64,000 nucleotides of DNA from Zhongshania sp. R06B22 (GCF_040892595.1 NZ_JBFRYB010000001.1:868001-932000); one strand, 5' to 3'; shown: positions 28,115 through 38,127, numbered from the stretch's first letter. The notes: generated from the sequence alone by a model not told the origin. Translations and numbers: made by a program.

Positions 28115-29035
28115 CTACCAGCGCGCGCGGTGCCCCCTGGTATCTATGTGTAGGAACGGCCCGTGAGCTGCATTCGCTCGGTAGTGACTCAGCCCGCCTC
28201 GGAGGTGGGCGGTTTCTTGGTCTTCGCTAAGCCATCCATCAACTAATTGATATAGATACTTGGCGTCATTCTGATCTCGCTTTCCGTCTTTGTTTACATC
28301 ATCCATCCTACCGTCACGCGGCGCGCTGTCGATATAGATGTCCGCTGCGCCGCCGTAGAGGTGACGCGAATATTTAGTGCTATTGCCTATGCTTTGATTA
28401 TACCAAGGGGTGCGGTAACCGCTCATTACCACTACGCCGCTGGTATCAATGCCATTTTTTTCAAACAGTTGCAGTGTTAATTCTAGTTTCACTAAAAGTT
28501 TTTCACTTAGGATGAGGTATTTAGGCCAGCTGGACGCTTGCTTGCAAAGAAATTCGCCGAGGGTGAAATGCGGTGATACTTGTAGCTCAGCCAGCTCTTT
28601 GCTGACCTCTATAAAACCGCGGGGTTTTTGATACGATGCCAAACCTTTAAGAGGCTGGCTTTGATACTCGCCCATGCGGTATTCGCCTAAGAAACCGTTT
28701 TTGATATTACTAGCGGGGCGCAGAACAAATACATTGAGGGAGATAGTTGAACCTTTAGCTTTGACCTGCAAAGTATGGTGTCCGCTGCTTGCCGGCGCTC
28801 TCCAGCGCCATTGTTTTCCTGAGCCTTCTAGCTTGCCGCCGCTGGCGCTCACGGTGCCCGCTTGCTCTAGTTTTAACTCCGCAGTTTCGCCTGGCATTAG
28901 TGAAATACTGAAAATATTAAATGGCACGCGGCTGCCGTTCACGCTCAATCCAAAGCCAGCAAGTCCTGGCTCAAATGCCAGCACCGTCTGTGAACAGCAC
29001 AGCATTAGTAGCAACATTTTCAGTAGGGTGCTCAT
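28115..29035 (-). CDS. MepK-like M15 murein peptidase with N-terminal extension
   Basis: 306 aa with a signal peptide (LLMLCCSQTVLA). Residues ~25-115 look like an Ig-like beta domain. The C-terminal half is a DUF882/M15 zinc peptidase: MSGYRTPWYNQSIGN, the metal motif SRHLYGGAADIYID and the final HIDTRGHRARW. E. coli MepK cleaves the meso-DAP crosslinks made by L,D-transpeptidases, and in E. coli mepK sits next to ldtD. Here it follows an LdtD homologue by six bases, which supports the same role. It is longer than MepK because of the extra domain. Confidence 0.8.
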   Translation of the reverse strand: MSTLLKMLLLMLCCSQTVLAFEPGLAGFGLSVNGSRVPFNIFSISLMPGETAELKLEQAGTVSASGGKLEGSGKQWRWRAPASSGHHTLQVKAKGSTISLNVFVLRPASNIKNGFLGEYRMGEYQSQPLKGLASYQKPRGFIEVSKELAELQVSPHFTLGEFLCKQASSWPKYLILSEKLLVKLELTLQLFEKNGIDTSGVVVMSGYRTPWYNQSIGNSTKYSRHLYGGAADIYIDSAPRDGRMDDVNKDGKRDQNDAKYLYQLVDGWLSEDQETAHLRGGLSHYRANAAHGPFLHIDTRGHRARW

Positions 29036-29041
29036 TCCGAT

Positions 29042-30580
29042 TTAGCCCTCAAGTGCCTTGGCAACACGTTGGTCGCGACTATAAAGATCGTTTAGATACA
29101 CGGGCTTACCATTGGCGTCGATGATGACGGTAAAATAAAGAATGTGTACCGGCACTGGCTTGACCATATTAATCCGGGTTTCCTTGCCGCTTGCTGCGAC
29201 CGTCGCGATGGTTGTTAGGTCTTGGTCGGGGTTTTTTTCAAGTAACCACTTGGCCAATTCAAGTGCGTTTTGCACGCGTACACAGCCAGAGGAAAAAGCG
29301 CGATCAGTTTTCGCGAATAGTTCGCGCGAAGCGGTGTCGTGTAGATAGACATCATGGGGGTTGGGGAACATGATTTTAACTTGCCCGAGGGCATTAAGCG
29401 GGCCGGGACGTTGACGCAACCGCAGCGGGAAATAATTTGTACTATAGGCGCGCCAATTAATTTTGTCAGAGTCCAGTAAATTGCCATCGCGGTCGAGGAC
29501 GTCAAAACCCAGTTCGCGAACTTTCTCGGGATTTTTCTGGAAAGCGGGAATTTTATCTTTGCGGGCGATACTCGATGGCGTCTCCCACCACGGGTTCACA
29601 ATCATATAGCGAATGTTGTTGGAAAATACCGGTGTCTGCCGGTAATCGCGGCCGACAATGACCTGATGCGTCCGCTCTACAACACCGCCATTCCGAGCTT
29701 CTAGATTGTAGTTCGCGATATTCACGCGAATGTGACGCTCGCCTAGGTCTTCGGGCAGCCAGCGCCAGCGTTCCATATTAACGATTAGCTGCTGCTGGCG
29801 GTCTTGATCCGTCATGTTTAGTAGCCGCAGCGTGGCGGCGCCGACAATGCCATCATCGGCGAGGCTAGACGCGCGCTGAAATGCGATTACTGCAGCCAGT
29901 AAAGCGGGATCGTATACTTCACTCTGGGAGTCGCCAGCATCAAAACCTCGCTTAGCCAACTTTTGGCGCAGCGCTGGGATGCGCGTTGAAGTCATCCCCA
30001 GCTTTAACGCCGCGCCCGCCGCTATAGGCGCAGAGTTATCGGAATTTTCCCGTCCTCTAAGGGTCTTGAGCGCGGTTTTTAAGGCGGCGTAGCTTGGCGA
30101 ATTGGGTTCGAGGTCTCGCAAGGCGTCAATAATTCGGTTCGAAGCAATTGCCTGTTCGAGTGCGCTACCTAGATCTCGTTCGCGGCGCGCGGCGGTCCAA
30201 TCTGGCTCGATCGTGACCGGGTTGAGCTGGCCGCCGACGATATTCGCGGCCAGTGCCAGCCAAGCGTCCGTCGCAAGGACTTCCAGCGCATCTCCTCGGG
30301 CAGACTGTAATATTTCTTGGTGGTAGTTCGCGGGTGACAATCCCTGTTCGCTGGCTGAAGCGATAGCGGCCCGCAGCTGCTCTAAGCGTTGCGGTGTCCA
30401 TACGGGCGCGTAAAGCCGTTTTGCATAAAAGGAACGTGAAGCTAAGGGTGCCAGTAGTGGGCTGCCCTCAATGGAGGTGTTCGCGAGCACAGAGCGCAGG
30501 TCTGCGGAGGCTGGTGCAACTAATAAAGTTAGCAGCATGCTGGCAACAAAAAACGATCTTAGATAGCGATGTTGAGTCAA
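29042..30580 (-). CDS. ldtD: L,D-transpeptidase (LdtD/YcbB type)
   Basis: Periplasmic enzyme of 512 aa that makes 3-3 crosslinks in peptidoglycan. The signal peptide ends VAPASA. A peptidoglycan-binding domain lies around residues 205-265. The YkuD catalytic domain contains VGRDYRQTPVFSNNIRYMIVNPWW, the capping loop region and the active-site motif SSGCVRVQNALELAKW with the nucleophilic cysteine. The start codon is TTG, preceded by GGAG at good distance. Co-transcribed with the MepK-like endopeptidase. Confidence 0.92.
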   Translation of the reverse strand: MTQHRYLRSFFVASMLLTLLVAPASADLRSVLANTSIEGSPLLAPLASRSFYAKRLYAPVWTPQRLEQLRAAIASASEQGLSPANYHQEILQSARGDALEVLATDAWLALAANIVGGQLNPVTIEPDWTAARRERDLGSALEQAIASNRIIDALRDLEPNSPSYAALKTALKTLRGRENSDNSAPIAAGAALKLGMTSTRIPALRQKLAKRGFDAGDSQSEVYDPALLAAVIAFQRASSLADDGIVGAATLRLLNMTDQDRQQQLIVNMERWRWLPEDLGERHIRVNIANYNLEARNGGVVERTHQVIVGRDYRQTPVFSNNIRYMIVNPWWETPSSIARKDKIPAFQKNPEKVRELGFDVLDRDGNLLDSDKINWRAYSTNYFPLRLRQRPGPLNALGQVKIMFPNPHDVYLHDTASRELFAKTDRAFSSGCVRVQNALELAKWLLEKNPDQDLTTIATVAASGKETRINMVKPVPVHILYFTVIIDANGKPVYLNDLYSRDQRVAKALEG

Positions 30581-30923
30581 TGTTCTCTCCGAGTATGAAG
30601 GCGGTGTGACGGTGTTGATTAGTGCGAAGTATAGGCCGCTGACAAAGGTAATGCTTATGTATTCGAGGCGCGAGCCATGGATTTATTCAGTTCTTCTCAA
30701 CACTTAGTATTATTATTTTCAAAGGCATCCAGCTTTCCCTGCCAACATCTTATCAGTTGAGGTTTTAGTCTCTCTTACGATATTAGCACTAGTATTGCGG
30801 ACTATTCATACGTTTGACACTTTACTATGCTAAGAAGGTTGCTGATATGGAGTGGCTTATTCGGCGGTGTTTGATACGCGTCGACATTCCAGCTGAAGCT
30901 CGCCAATAGATTAAGGAGCACAT
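30581..30923. other. intergenic region between ldtD and the PhoX-like gene
   Basis: 343 bases between divergent genes; no further gene or repeat is seen. AAGGAG at 30913-30918 is the ribosome site of the next gene. Confidence 0.5.
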
Positions 30924-32381
30924 GTGAATCCATTACTGAAGGACGTAGAGCGCAAGGGCTGGTCACGGCGCATTTTTCTGCGCAATTTACTGTTTTCTGC
31001 GGGTAGCCTTTCGATGGCAAGTTGGTTGACGGCTTGCGGCGGTAGCTCTAGTAGTAGTGGGTCTTCGGCGAGCTTCTCCAGTAAGTTCAAAACTATGGGG
31101 CCACTGCTTGAGCCCAATGAAGATGGAATTCGCCTGCCCCAGGGGTTTACCTCCCGTCAGCTAGCAGTGTTTGGCGAAGCTCCGCTACCTGATGTTGACC
31201 CGACCTTCCTGTGGCATTCCGACCCCGATGGCGGGGCAACGTTTCGCACCGATGACGGTGGTTGGATTTATGTCAGTAATTCCGAAGCTAGGGATCTGAC
31301 CACGATTCGTGATCAAGACCCGACGGGCTTGTTTCGTTCCAACTTAAGTCGCGACGCCGCGGAGTTACTTCCGCCCGGTTTTGGCGGCGGTGTGAGTGCG
31401 CTGCGTTTCGATGCTTTGGGTAATTTAGTTGACGCCTATCCTTGCCAGCGCGGCACCACTACTAATTGCTCTGGTGGGGCAACGCCGTGGGGCACCTGGA
31501 TTAATGGCGAAGAGATTTGGGACGGTAAAATGTTTGAATGCAGTCCCCTGCGCGATGGTGGTGAACCCATTGAGTTGCCGCGCTTTGGACGCAAGGCCCA
31601 CGAAATGGTCGCTATAGATACCGACAACCGCGCTATTTATCACACCGAAGATATCGACTCTGAAACCGATCGCTTTTATCGCACGGTTTGGAATGTAAGC
31701 AGCTGGCCAGTTGCCGATGAACGCCCAGACATGGATGCCGGTAAATTACAGGTGCTGTATGTGCCAGCCGGTATTGATGCGGCGAGGGCAGGGCCCACGC
31801 CTATTGTATGGAATGACGCCATCGACGACGGCACGCCGCAGCCCGCAACGGTAGATATGGTCGATGCCACTATTTTCGGTGGCAACGAAGGGGTTTGGTG
31901 GCTTCAAGGTTTTATCTTTTTCTCCACTAAAAGTGATGACAATATTTGGGTTATCGATATCGAGGGGCAAACCCTCGAAAGTATTTATGAACCCAGTAAT
32001 GATGTGGCAGGCTCACCCTTCGATAATGCCGAGGAGCCGCTCACCGGGGTCGACAATATTGCGATGACACTCGACGGTGAAATGCTGGTGGTGGAAGACG
32101 GCGGCTTTATGCGCTGTATGGTATTACTGCCCGATCGCACGACCATTCCCTTATTGCAACTGCCCGGAAATCCGGCGCTCACCGAAGTGACTGGGGTAGC
32201 GATTGCCCCAAGTGGCGACCGTATCTATGTCTCTGGCCAACGCAGTCGTCCGCTAGGACTGTTGCCGCCAGACGTTCAGCCCGGTTCGCCTATTCCCACC
32301 CGTGTTGCCGGGGTGACCTACGAGATAACAATGCCATTTTCGGTGCGCGTGAACCCGCCTCTAGCGAAGGCCTTATCTTAA
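30924..32381 (+). CDS. PhoX-like DUF839 secreted protein
   Basis: 485 aa. The N-terminus has a twin-arginine-like signal (SRRIFLRNLLF) followed by a lipobox-like LTACGG and a serine-rich linker, suggesting Tat export and lipid anchoring. The body matches the DUF839/PhoX beta-propeller family: GGWIYVSNSEAR, EEIWDGKMFECSP, GRKAHEMVAIDTDNRAIYHTED and LVVEDGGFM. PhoX members are calcium/iron-dependent alkaline phosphatases; whether this one is catalytic cannot be told. The start is GTG at 30924; an ATG two bases earlier meets an immediate stop. Confidence 0.82.
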   Translation: MNPLLKDVERKGWSRRIFLRNLLFSAGSLSMASWLTACGGSSSSSGSSASFSSKFKTMGPLLEPNEDGIRLPQGFTSRQLAVFGEAPLPDVDPTFLWHSDPDGGATFRTDDGGWIYVSNSEARDLTTIRDQDPTGLFRSNLSRDAAELLPPGFGGGVSALRFDALGNLVDAYPCQRGTTTNCSGGATPWGTWINGEEIWDGKMFECSPLRDGGEPIELPRFGRKAHEMVAIDTDNRAIYHTEDIDSETDRFYRTVWNVSSWPVADERPDMDAGKLQVLYVPAGIDAARAGPTPIVWNDAIDDGTPQPATVDMVDATIFGGNEGVWWLQGFIFFSTKSDDNIWVIDIEGQTLESIYEPSNDVAGSPFDNAEEPLTGVDNIAMTLDGEMLVVEDGGFMRCMVLLPDRTTIPLLQLPGNPALTEVTGVAIAPSGDRIYVSGQRSRPLGLLPPDVQPGSPIPTRVAGVTYEITMPFSVRVNPPLAKALS

Positions 32382-32424
32382 GGACCTAATTGCGCAGCGA
32401 CGGGCCACTGGTGTTGTAAAACGG

Positions 32425-32457
32425 AAAAAGGCGAACTGAGATCAGTTCGCCTTTTTT
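32425..32457. terminator. bidirectional rho-independent terminator
   Basis: GGCGAACTGA and TCAGTTCGCC arms around GA, flanked by A5 and T6. It serves both the PhoX-like gene (+) and the TonB receptor gene (-), which converge here. Confidence 0.88.
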
Positions 32458-32518
32458 GTTGGCTAAATCGCAAGCGCTTACTGGGATGTAAGCGCATTGC
32501 TAGCTGTGTTATCAGCTA

Positions 32519-35119
32519 CTAAAAATCATAGGTTAGCCCGGCAAAGAAGTAAGCGCCATTAAAGCCAAACGGGGCAGAACGGCGTGAGTACTGAAACACC
32601 CCCGGAGAGCTTACAAAGACATTGCCGTTGGCGTCTGCAATTGTGCCGGCACGACTCTGACCGATGACATTTTTATCAGGTGTTTCATCAAAAATATTGT
32701 TACCACCGAAGTTAAACGTAAGATCGTCTTGCAGACGGTAACTTAAATTTATGTCGGTCAATATCTTGGCACCAAAGGTCTGCCGATTTGATGAGCTATT
32801 ACAGGAGCCTTCGCACACGGTGTACTCGCCGTAACGATTGAAAGCCAGTACGGCGGTGAAACGTTCCAAGGAGTAATTGAAACTAAGATTGATGCGATCC
32901 TTTGGCTGCCATTCCTCAATAATTGAAATATCCTGAGGACTGAATACATCAGAGGGATTGAGCGTTGCCAGTCCACCGCCGGCAAACACCTTGGTGACGT
33001 CAGTTTCAGTAAAGTTAGCAGCAAATGAGATCGCTAAATCGCCAGCGCCTGCGGTCATGGAATAGGTGCTAATAATATCCACACCACCGGTTTCGGTATC
33101 AGCGCCATTTAAAAAGAACTGCGCACTGCTAGCGCCAGCTGCGTTCAAGGCTGCGGTCAAGTTCGGGTCACCCAAGGCTGATGTTAAACCACCGCTAAGG
33201 ACAATCCGATCTTGAATATCAATTTGGTAGGCATCTACTGAGACTGTCCAGCTGTCGCTGGGTTCTAATACCACGCCAAAGCTCAAGTTAAGCGACTCTT
33301 CTTCTTTCAGCTCAGGTATACCAATTGCGCGGGCAACCGGGCTGTCGTTCCGAAAGGTTCCGCGCTCCTGTGCAGACAGTCCACCCATACCATCTGATAC
33401 AAACTGGGTACTAATATTATTGAAGTACTGCTGCTGCATAGACGGCGCACGAAAACCGGTACTCGCAGCGCCCCTGAGGGTCACCATGTCGTTTACCCGA
33501 AAACTACTGGCGAGTTTGAAATTAAGTGTGCCGCCAAAATCATCGTAGTTATCGTAGCGCAGCGCGCCACTTACCAGCCATGCATCGGAAATGTCGTATT
33601 CTGCATCCGCATATAGCGACCACACATCGCGGCTTTCATTCAGTGCATTGCCGGGTTGGAAGCCAGGAAAAACCTGAATGCCTGCATCGGCATTGGCGGC
33701 ATACAATGCCGCGCCGTTAGCATCAGTGTCGTAGTCGAAGTAGGAGTATTCCTCCCCGGCCTTAATTTCATAATCATCCCGGCGCAACTCCGCGCCCCAG
33801 GCCAAACTCCAGGCGCCAAGTAATTTAGTGAAGTCGAAATTGATGGTTTGCAAACCAAGACTTAGCTCACCGGCGTCAGCTGATCTAGACGCTGTTGCCC
33901 TAATATCGGCATCGCTGAGGCCTTGGTTAAAGCGCAAATCATTAACAAAGGATGCGTTCACTGAATTGCTAATAAAAAACGCAAAGTCGTTCCAACCAAT
34001 GGTGTAAGAAACATCCATGGTTAAATCATTGGCAAATTCCTGGTTATAACCTAGGTTTGCAGAGAAATCGTCGATTTGGGTATTGATCAAAGGCAAGAAG
34101 CCGTTGGGTGCAAAAGCCTCGCCATCTGCTAGGGTTGGGTTGTTGGCCGCTTGGTTAGCGCGGCGATAGAAGCCCGCCGAGGTGCTTTCACGGTCTGAAT
34201 AGGTCATAAAACCATATAGCTCGCCAGACTTGAGCTGGTAGGCAGAGTTAAGTACCACCGCAAATTGTTCTGAATCCGCATCACCAATTCTAAAATTGCG
34301 ACGTGGGAATGTCGCTTCCCGTGGATCAGAAGCCTCATCGATACCATCGGGATCTGCACTACCCGTGCCATCGTTACTGGCATCACAGCCGGCCAAATAT
34401 TGGCATTGACCGCTGAGTCCCGCGCGATTGGTCGACCCACGATCACGATAGTTCAAGGTCGCGTTCACAAAACCGCGATCTCCCAGAGGAATACCTTTGC
34501 TGAGGTCGATATTGAGCGTTTCGCCATCACCCTCAGAGTATTCTCCATAAGACACGGCAACTCGGCCAGCTTCGGGCTCATCACTGAGCACAATATTTAT
34601 AACACCGGCAATCGCGTCTGAACCGTACTGTGCCGCCGCACCATCTCTCAGTACCTCTATGCGCTTGATGGCTGCACCGGGCACGGCGTTCATGTCGACA
34701 CCCGAGGTGCCTCGGCCCACTGAGGTGTTGACGTGAATAAGGGCGCTTGTGTGGCGGCGCTTACCATTTATCAGAACCAAGGTTTGATCTGGTCCTAGGC
34801 CACGGAGCGTGGCGGGTCTCAGCGCATCGGTACCGTCGCTGATGGATGAGCTGGAAAAATTAAAAGATGGTGCAACAGACTGTAGCATTCGGCCCACTTC
34901 GGTTTGGCCGGTTTGGCGAAGCGTTTCTGCACCCAGGGAATCCACTGGAACTGGCATATCAACCGCCGTACGTCCAGGCTTGCGAGACCCCAATACAATG
35001 ACCTCTTCAATTTCCTGTGTTTTCTCCGATTTGCTTGAGTCCTGAGCGTGGACGTCACTAATAGCAAGTGATAAAAGACAGAGCCCAATGGGCAGTTTGA
35101 TATTTTTGACTCTGGACAT
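32519..35119 (-). CDS. TonB-dependent outer-membrane receptor
   Basis: 866-aa outer-membrane receptor. The signal peptide ends SDVHAQ and a TonB-box region (EEVIVLGSRKPGRTAVD) follows. The plug domain contains LRGLGPDQTLVLINGKRRH and VLRDGAAAQYGSDAIAGVINIVL; the 22-strand barrel ends in a C-terminal aromatic (FAGLTYDF). The family takes up siderophores, cobalamin, sugars or other large molecules. The substrate is not evident, and the nearby PhoX-like gene is only weak context. Single transcription unit ending in the terminator at 32425. Confidence 0.9.
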   Translation of the reverse strand: MSRVKNIKLPIGLCLLSLAISDVHAQDSSKSEKTQEIEEVIVLGSRKPGRTAVDMPVPVDSLGAETLRQTGQTEVGRMLQSVAPSFNFSSSSISDGTDALRPATLRGLGPDQTLVLINGKRRHTSALIHVNTSVGRGTSGVDMNAVPGAAIKRIEVLRDGAAAQYGSDAIAGVINIVLSDEPEAGRVAVSYGEYSEGDGETLNIDLSKGIPLGDRGFVNATLNYRDRGSTNRAGLSGQCQYLAGCDASNDGTGSADPDGIDEASDPREATFPRRNFRIGDADSEQFAVVLNSAYQLKSGELYGFMTYSDRESTSAGFYRRANQAANNPTLADGEAFAPNGFLPLINTQIDDFSANLGYNQEFANDLTMDVSYTIGWNDFAFFISNSVNASFVNDLRFNQGLSDADIRATASRSADAGELSLGLQTINFDFTKLLGAWSLAWGAELRRDDYEIKAGEEYSYFDYDTDANGAALYAANADAGIQVFPGFQPGNALNESRDVWSLYADAEYDISDAWLVSGALRYDNYDDFGGTLNFKLASSFRVNDMVTLRGAASTGFRAPSMQQQYFNNISTQFVSDGMGGLSAQERGTFRNDSPVARAIGIPELKEEESLNLSFGVVLEPSDSWTVSVDAYQIDIQDRIVLSGGLTSALGDPNLTAALNAAGASSAQFFLNGADTETGGVDIISTYSMTAGAGDLAISFAANFTETDVTKVFAGGGLATLNPSDVFSPQDISIIEEWQPKDRINLSFNYSLERFTAVLAFNRYGEYTVCEGSCNSSSNRQTFGAKILTDINLSYRLQDDLTFNFGGNNIFDETPDKNVIGQSRAGTIADANGNVFVSSPGVFQYSRRSAPFGFNGAYFFAGLTYDF

Positions 35120-35550
35120 AGATATACCCCTAATTATTATTAAAATCTAATAAAGCCGGTCACTTTATATAGAAAGCCGTCTCCATAGCCTTGCTAACAA
35201 TATAGGGCAGTTTTCGTTATTCGCAAGCTGAGCACTCTTGACGTGACTATCCGCGAAATTGCTTATCCAATACCCAGTATGCGAATCGTGTGTAGCTCAA
35301 ATGATTTTTAGTGAGAAATTCACCGCAGCCGTGCCTCTGCGCGGGGGCTGCAGCGGTGAGCGCGCGGACATGAGATTGGATTTAGTGGGAGATAATACGA
35401 CTTGGTAGTTTAGGGAAAGTGGCTTAGCTATTAATGAGCTGCTGAATGCTAGGCAGGTATTGAGCAATGTTATATGAGCTGACAGCGAGTGCTGTTTGCC
35501 AGCGGTAACTGCCAGAAAGGGCGCCTAGCATCAGTGCTTATGGGGCTTAC
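35120..35550. other. intergenic region with one hairpin
   Basis: 431 bases upstream of the TonB receptor. An imperfect inverted repeat (CACCGCAGCC at 35321, GGCTGCAGCGGTG ending 35358) is the only structure seen. It has no T-run and does not match a riboswitch that I recognise. Confidence 0.35.
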
Positions 35551-36387
35551 TTAAATGCTTTTTTTAGGCGCTGTGCCTAGACCATCCCAGGCCTGATCTT
35601 CCTCGCCCTGAGCCTGCAAGTTCTGGTCTTGCAATGCTGATTGAGCAAGCAGTTGACGCCGGTGCTTGGTGGCAATAATGGTTAACAGTACAGGCATTAA
35701 TTTATTCCAGTCGGTGCCTGTCACTTTAAAAAAACCATAGGTAGCCAGAGCGAGCCAACCGGGCGGGCCAATAAGCTGGGCAATGGTCGCAGACAGGCCG
35801 GTGTAAGCCGCGTATGGCAGAGTGATCCCCACCGCATGCGTTGCAAAGCCCAGCGCTGTTGTTGCCCCAGCATACACTGCCGCCCCGGAGGCATTACTTA
35901 TGGCAATCACACTAGCTGCCGTGCGCAGGCCAATAAGTCCGCCGCTCTTGATTCCCGCCGCTTCCCACATGGGGCCGGCATTAATATCTTCGCTAAAAAA
36001 CTGATCTCTTTGCGCCGGATTCATCTTTGCCAACGCGGCAACAATAACCGCCTGCGGGATGTAGCGCTCGTAATCGTCTAGTGATTTACAGTGCTTATGG
36101 ATGCCAAGTTTTTTGGCTGCGCCTAACAATAGAACTTCGTAGGTGGGGCCGAGCATATCTTTATCGGCACCCTGTCTAGCGATGCGTTTGAAGTTGCGTT
36201 TAATACTGTGCCTAGTGCGAGAGTGGTACATCCAGCGTATTTGCTCGACAATCTTGTCGGCCGAATTGGTCGTGAATCCGCCATCAGCGCGGGTGTCGTC
36301 TTCAAGGTCGCAGAGAATAGCGATGATGGTTTTATCGCGCTGGTCCCAGCCCGCGATAATGGTTTTTAAGTCAGTCCCGGTGTTCAC
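35551..36387 (-). CDS. UPF0174/YaaW-like or EcsC-like protein
   Basis: 278 aa. The N-terminal ~150 residues are soluble and helical; the C-terminal part has glycine/alanine-rich hydrophobic helices (SGGLIGLRTAASVIAISNAS, GAAVYAGATTALGFATHAVG, IGPPGWLALATYGFFK). The pattern recalls the YaaW/UPF0174 group, whose function is unknown, but the match is from memory and moderate. GTG start with GGAA before it, overlapping the upstream gene by 17 bases. Last gene of a three-gene operon. Confidence 0.5.
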   Translation of the reverse strand: MNTGTDLKTIIAGWDQRDKTIIAILCDLEDDTRADGGFTTNSADKIVEQIRWMYHSRTRHSIKRNFKRIARQGADKDMLGPTYEVLLLGAAKKLGIHKHCKSLDDYERYIPQAVIVAALAKMNPAQRDQFFSEDINAGPMWEAAGIKSGGLIGLRTAASVIAISNASGAAVYAGATTALGFATHAVGITLPYAAYTGLSATIAQLIGPPGWLALATYGFFKVTGTDWNKLMPVLLTIIATKHRRQLLAQSALQDQNLQAQGEEDQAWDGLGTAPKKSI

Positions 36388-36802
36388 GCTTTTTCCGTTC
36401 TAGCATGATGTCTGCGCGCGAGCGCAAAGGCGCGTTGTGGCGCAAGGCATCAAAGCCATCGTGGTGTTCAACGGGTTTAGCGGGCGGCTTGGTCTTGGCG
36501 CGCGACGTCATAGCGCTGCCATCACGCTGAGCGCTTGCAGCTTTAGACGCCTTGGCAATTTTGCGCTCAACAAACCACACATAGCCTATGCCCGCGGCCA
36601 ACCATCCCAGCCAACGAAAATAAAAGGCCAGCGGCGCAAGGTCGAGTTTCTCGGTTGCCTTAAAGAATGCCAATGCTTCTGACTGGATTAAGTTGACCGC
36701 CAATATAATGAACACAGTAACGACTAGACCCAGCGCGCGCTGCCGTATATGGCGCCGCCAAATCATATACAGCACACCGCTGCGCAGTAGGGGGATCAGC
36801 AT
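36371..36802 (-). CDS. small membrane protein, unknown function
   Basis: 143 aa with two likely helices (about residues 22-42 and 58-80) and a basic, polar C-terminal tail (KIAKASKAASAQ...PLRSRADIMLERKK). No family recognised. Start overlaps the upstream stop (TAATG) and end overlaps the next gene, so it is part of a tightly coupled three-gene unit. Confidence 0.6.
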   Translation of the reverse strand: MLIPLLRSGVLYMIWRRHIRQRALGLVVTVFIILAVNLIQSEALAFFKATEKLDLAPLAFYFRWLGWLAAGIGYVWFVERKIAKASKAASAQRDGSAMTSRAKTKPPAKPVEHHDGFDALRHNAPLRSRADIMLERKKREHRD

Positions 36803-37032
36803 TAAAAGTGACCCAGGGTGAGCGCCGTAATCAGGGCGGCAAGACTGTAATTCTTCAATTTGCCCCGGATTTTTACCTCTTCGTCATGGACTAAAATCTC
36901 AAGCTCATCGGGCCCTAATTCCCCTGGTGTTATCCCTTTCAGCGCCAACTGTTTTTTGGCGTTGACGATAGCGCGCTCGCGGATGCGGGTCCGGTACTTG
37001 GCGAGTAATTTGTCTTTTGTTTTCGTAATCAT
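36802..37032 (-). CDS. small protein, unknown function
   Basis: 76 aa: a basic helical N-terminal half (KTKDKLLAKYRTRIRERAIVNAKKQL), an acidic middle and a short hydrophobic C-terminus. No family recognised. First gene of the three-gene unit; the TAATG overlap with the next gene supports it being real. Confidence 0.55.
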   Translation of the reverse strand: MITKTKDKLLAKYRTRIRERAIVNAKKQLALKGITPGELGPDELEILVHDEEVKIRGKLKNYSLAALITALTLGHF

Positions 37033-37158
37033 GGGCTAAGTGGCTGCTTATTGTTTGCTTGCGCTGTATTGCCTTAAGCTGCGATGGTTGCACATCGATA
37101 ATAGTCTCATCGCGGCGTGTGGTTTGATGACATACTTATAGAATAGTAGTAAAGGATT

Positions 37159-38127
37159 ATGACGGGCATGTTTGGAAAAATACAGGGCTTTATCGGCGGC
37201 GCTAAAATGGCTGAAGTGACATGCTTGCAGGGGCGTCATTTTATTGTGACCGGCTGTGCCGAAGGCTCATTGGGATTTGCCACTGCATTGCAATTGCTGG
37301 AGCAGGGCGCGGCGGTATCGGTAACAGTGCGTAAAAACAGTGGCGCTATTGCCGCAGCTTTATGCCGCAAATTGGACTCTCGCTATCACCAAAATATTCA
37401 CGCCTTTAATTTGGATTTATCACGGTATGCGTCGGTTGAAGCGTTTATACACGCATATAAAACCAAGGCTCTAGCGCTTGATGTGCTGATTAATAACGCG
37501 GGCATACATCTTGATCTTCTGTCGAGGTGGACTTCCCCGCAGTTGAGTGCCGACGGTTTTGAACTTCAGTGGCGGGTGAATTATTTAGGTACTGCGCATT
37601 TAACTTATCGCTTATTGCCACTGCTGCAAACGTCGGCCGAGATCTCCGGTGATAGTCGCGTGGTAAATGTGGTTTCTCAATTGCACAGCAAAGGTCTTAA
37701 CACTGAATTTTTTAATCCTCAACGTCCATACAATTCGTGGAATGCCTATGGACAGTCCAAGTTGGCCTTGGTGCATCTAACACGGAGTGTTGATAGACAT
37801 TTTTCTAAAACGGGTGTTACCGCTTATTGCCTACATCCAGGTGCCGTATACACCAATGTGGCAGGCAAAGGCTTGGCTGATACCGGCATGATAGAAAAAG
37901 TACGAAACGCTTTAGCCCCGGTTGAAAAGCTGTTTATGAAAACGCCAAAACAAGGCGCGCAGACACAGATTCATTGTGCTACCGCGGCGAAAGACACATT
38001 AGTCTCGGGGAAGTACTACCGTAGCACACACCTAGCATCGGCCAGTGCCGAGGCCGATGATGCGGATGTAGCTGAGAAATTATGGGGTGAGTTACCGCCT
38101 TGGGTAATGTCGAACCAGGCCAGCTAG
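37159..38127 (+). CDS. short-chain dehydrogenase/reductase
   Basis: 322-aa Rossmann-fold oxidoreductase of the WW-domain oxidoreductase/retinol dehydrogenase-like branch. Cofactor motif FIVTGCAEGSLGFATALQL, NNAG motif in LINNAGIHLDLL and active site YGQSKLALVHL (Tyr and Lys). The catalytic serine region is VNVVSQLHSKG. Alone on the plus strand, divergent from the three-gene operon. Substrate unknown. Confidence 0.87.
   Translation: MTGMFGKIQGFIGGAKMAEVTCLQGRHFIVTGCAEGSLGFATALQLLEQGAAVSVTVRKNSGAIAAALCRKLDSRYHQNIHAFNLDLSRYASVEAFIHAYKTKALALDVLINNAGIHLDLLSRWTSPQLSADGFELQWRVNYLGTAHLTYRLLPLLQTSAEISGDSRVVNVVSQLHSKGLNTEFFNPQRPYNSWNAYGQSKLALVHLTRSVDRHFSKTGVTAYCLHPGAVYTNVAGKGLADTGMIEKVRNALAPVEKLFMKTPKQGAQTQIHCATAAKDTLVSGKYYRSTHLASASAEADDADVAEKLWGELPPWVMSNQAS

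Noticed and set aside
35321..35358. Cobalamin riboswitch upstream of the TonB receptor
   Set aside because: Only a single imperfect hairpin is seen; conserved riboswitch boxes were not found.
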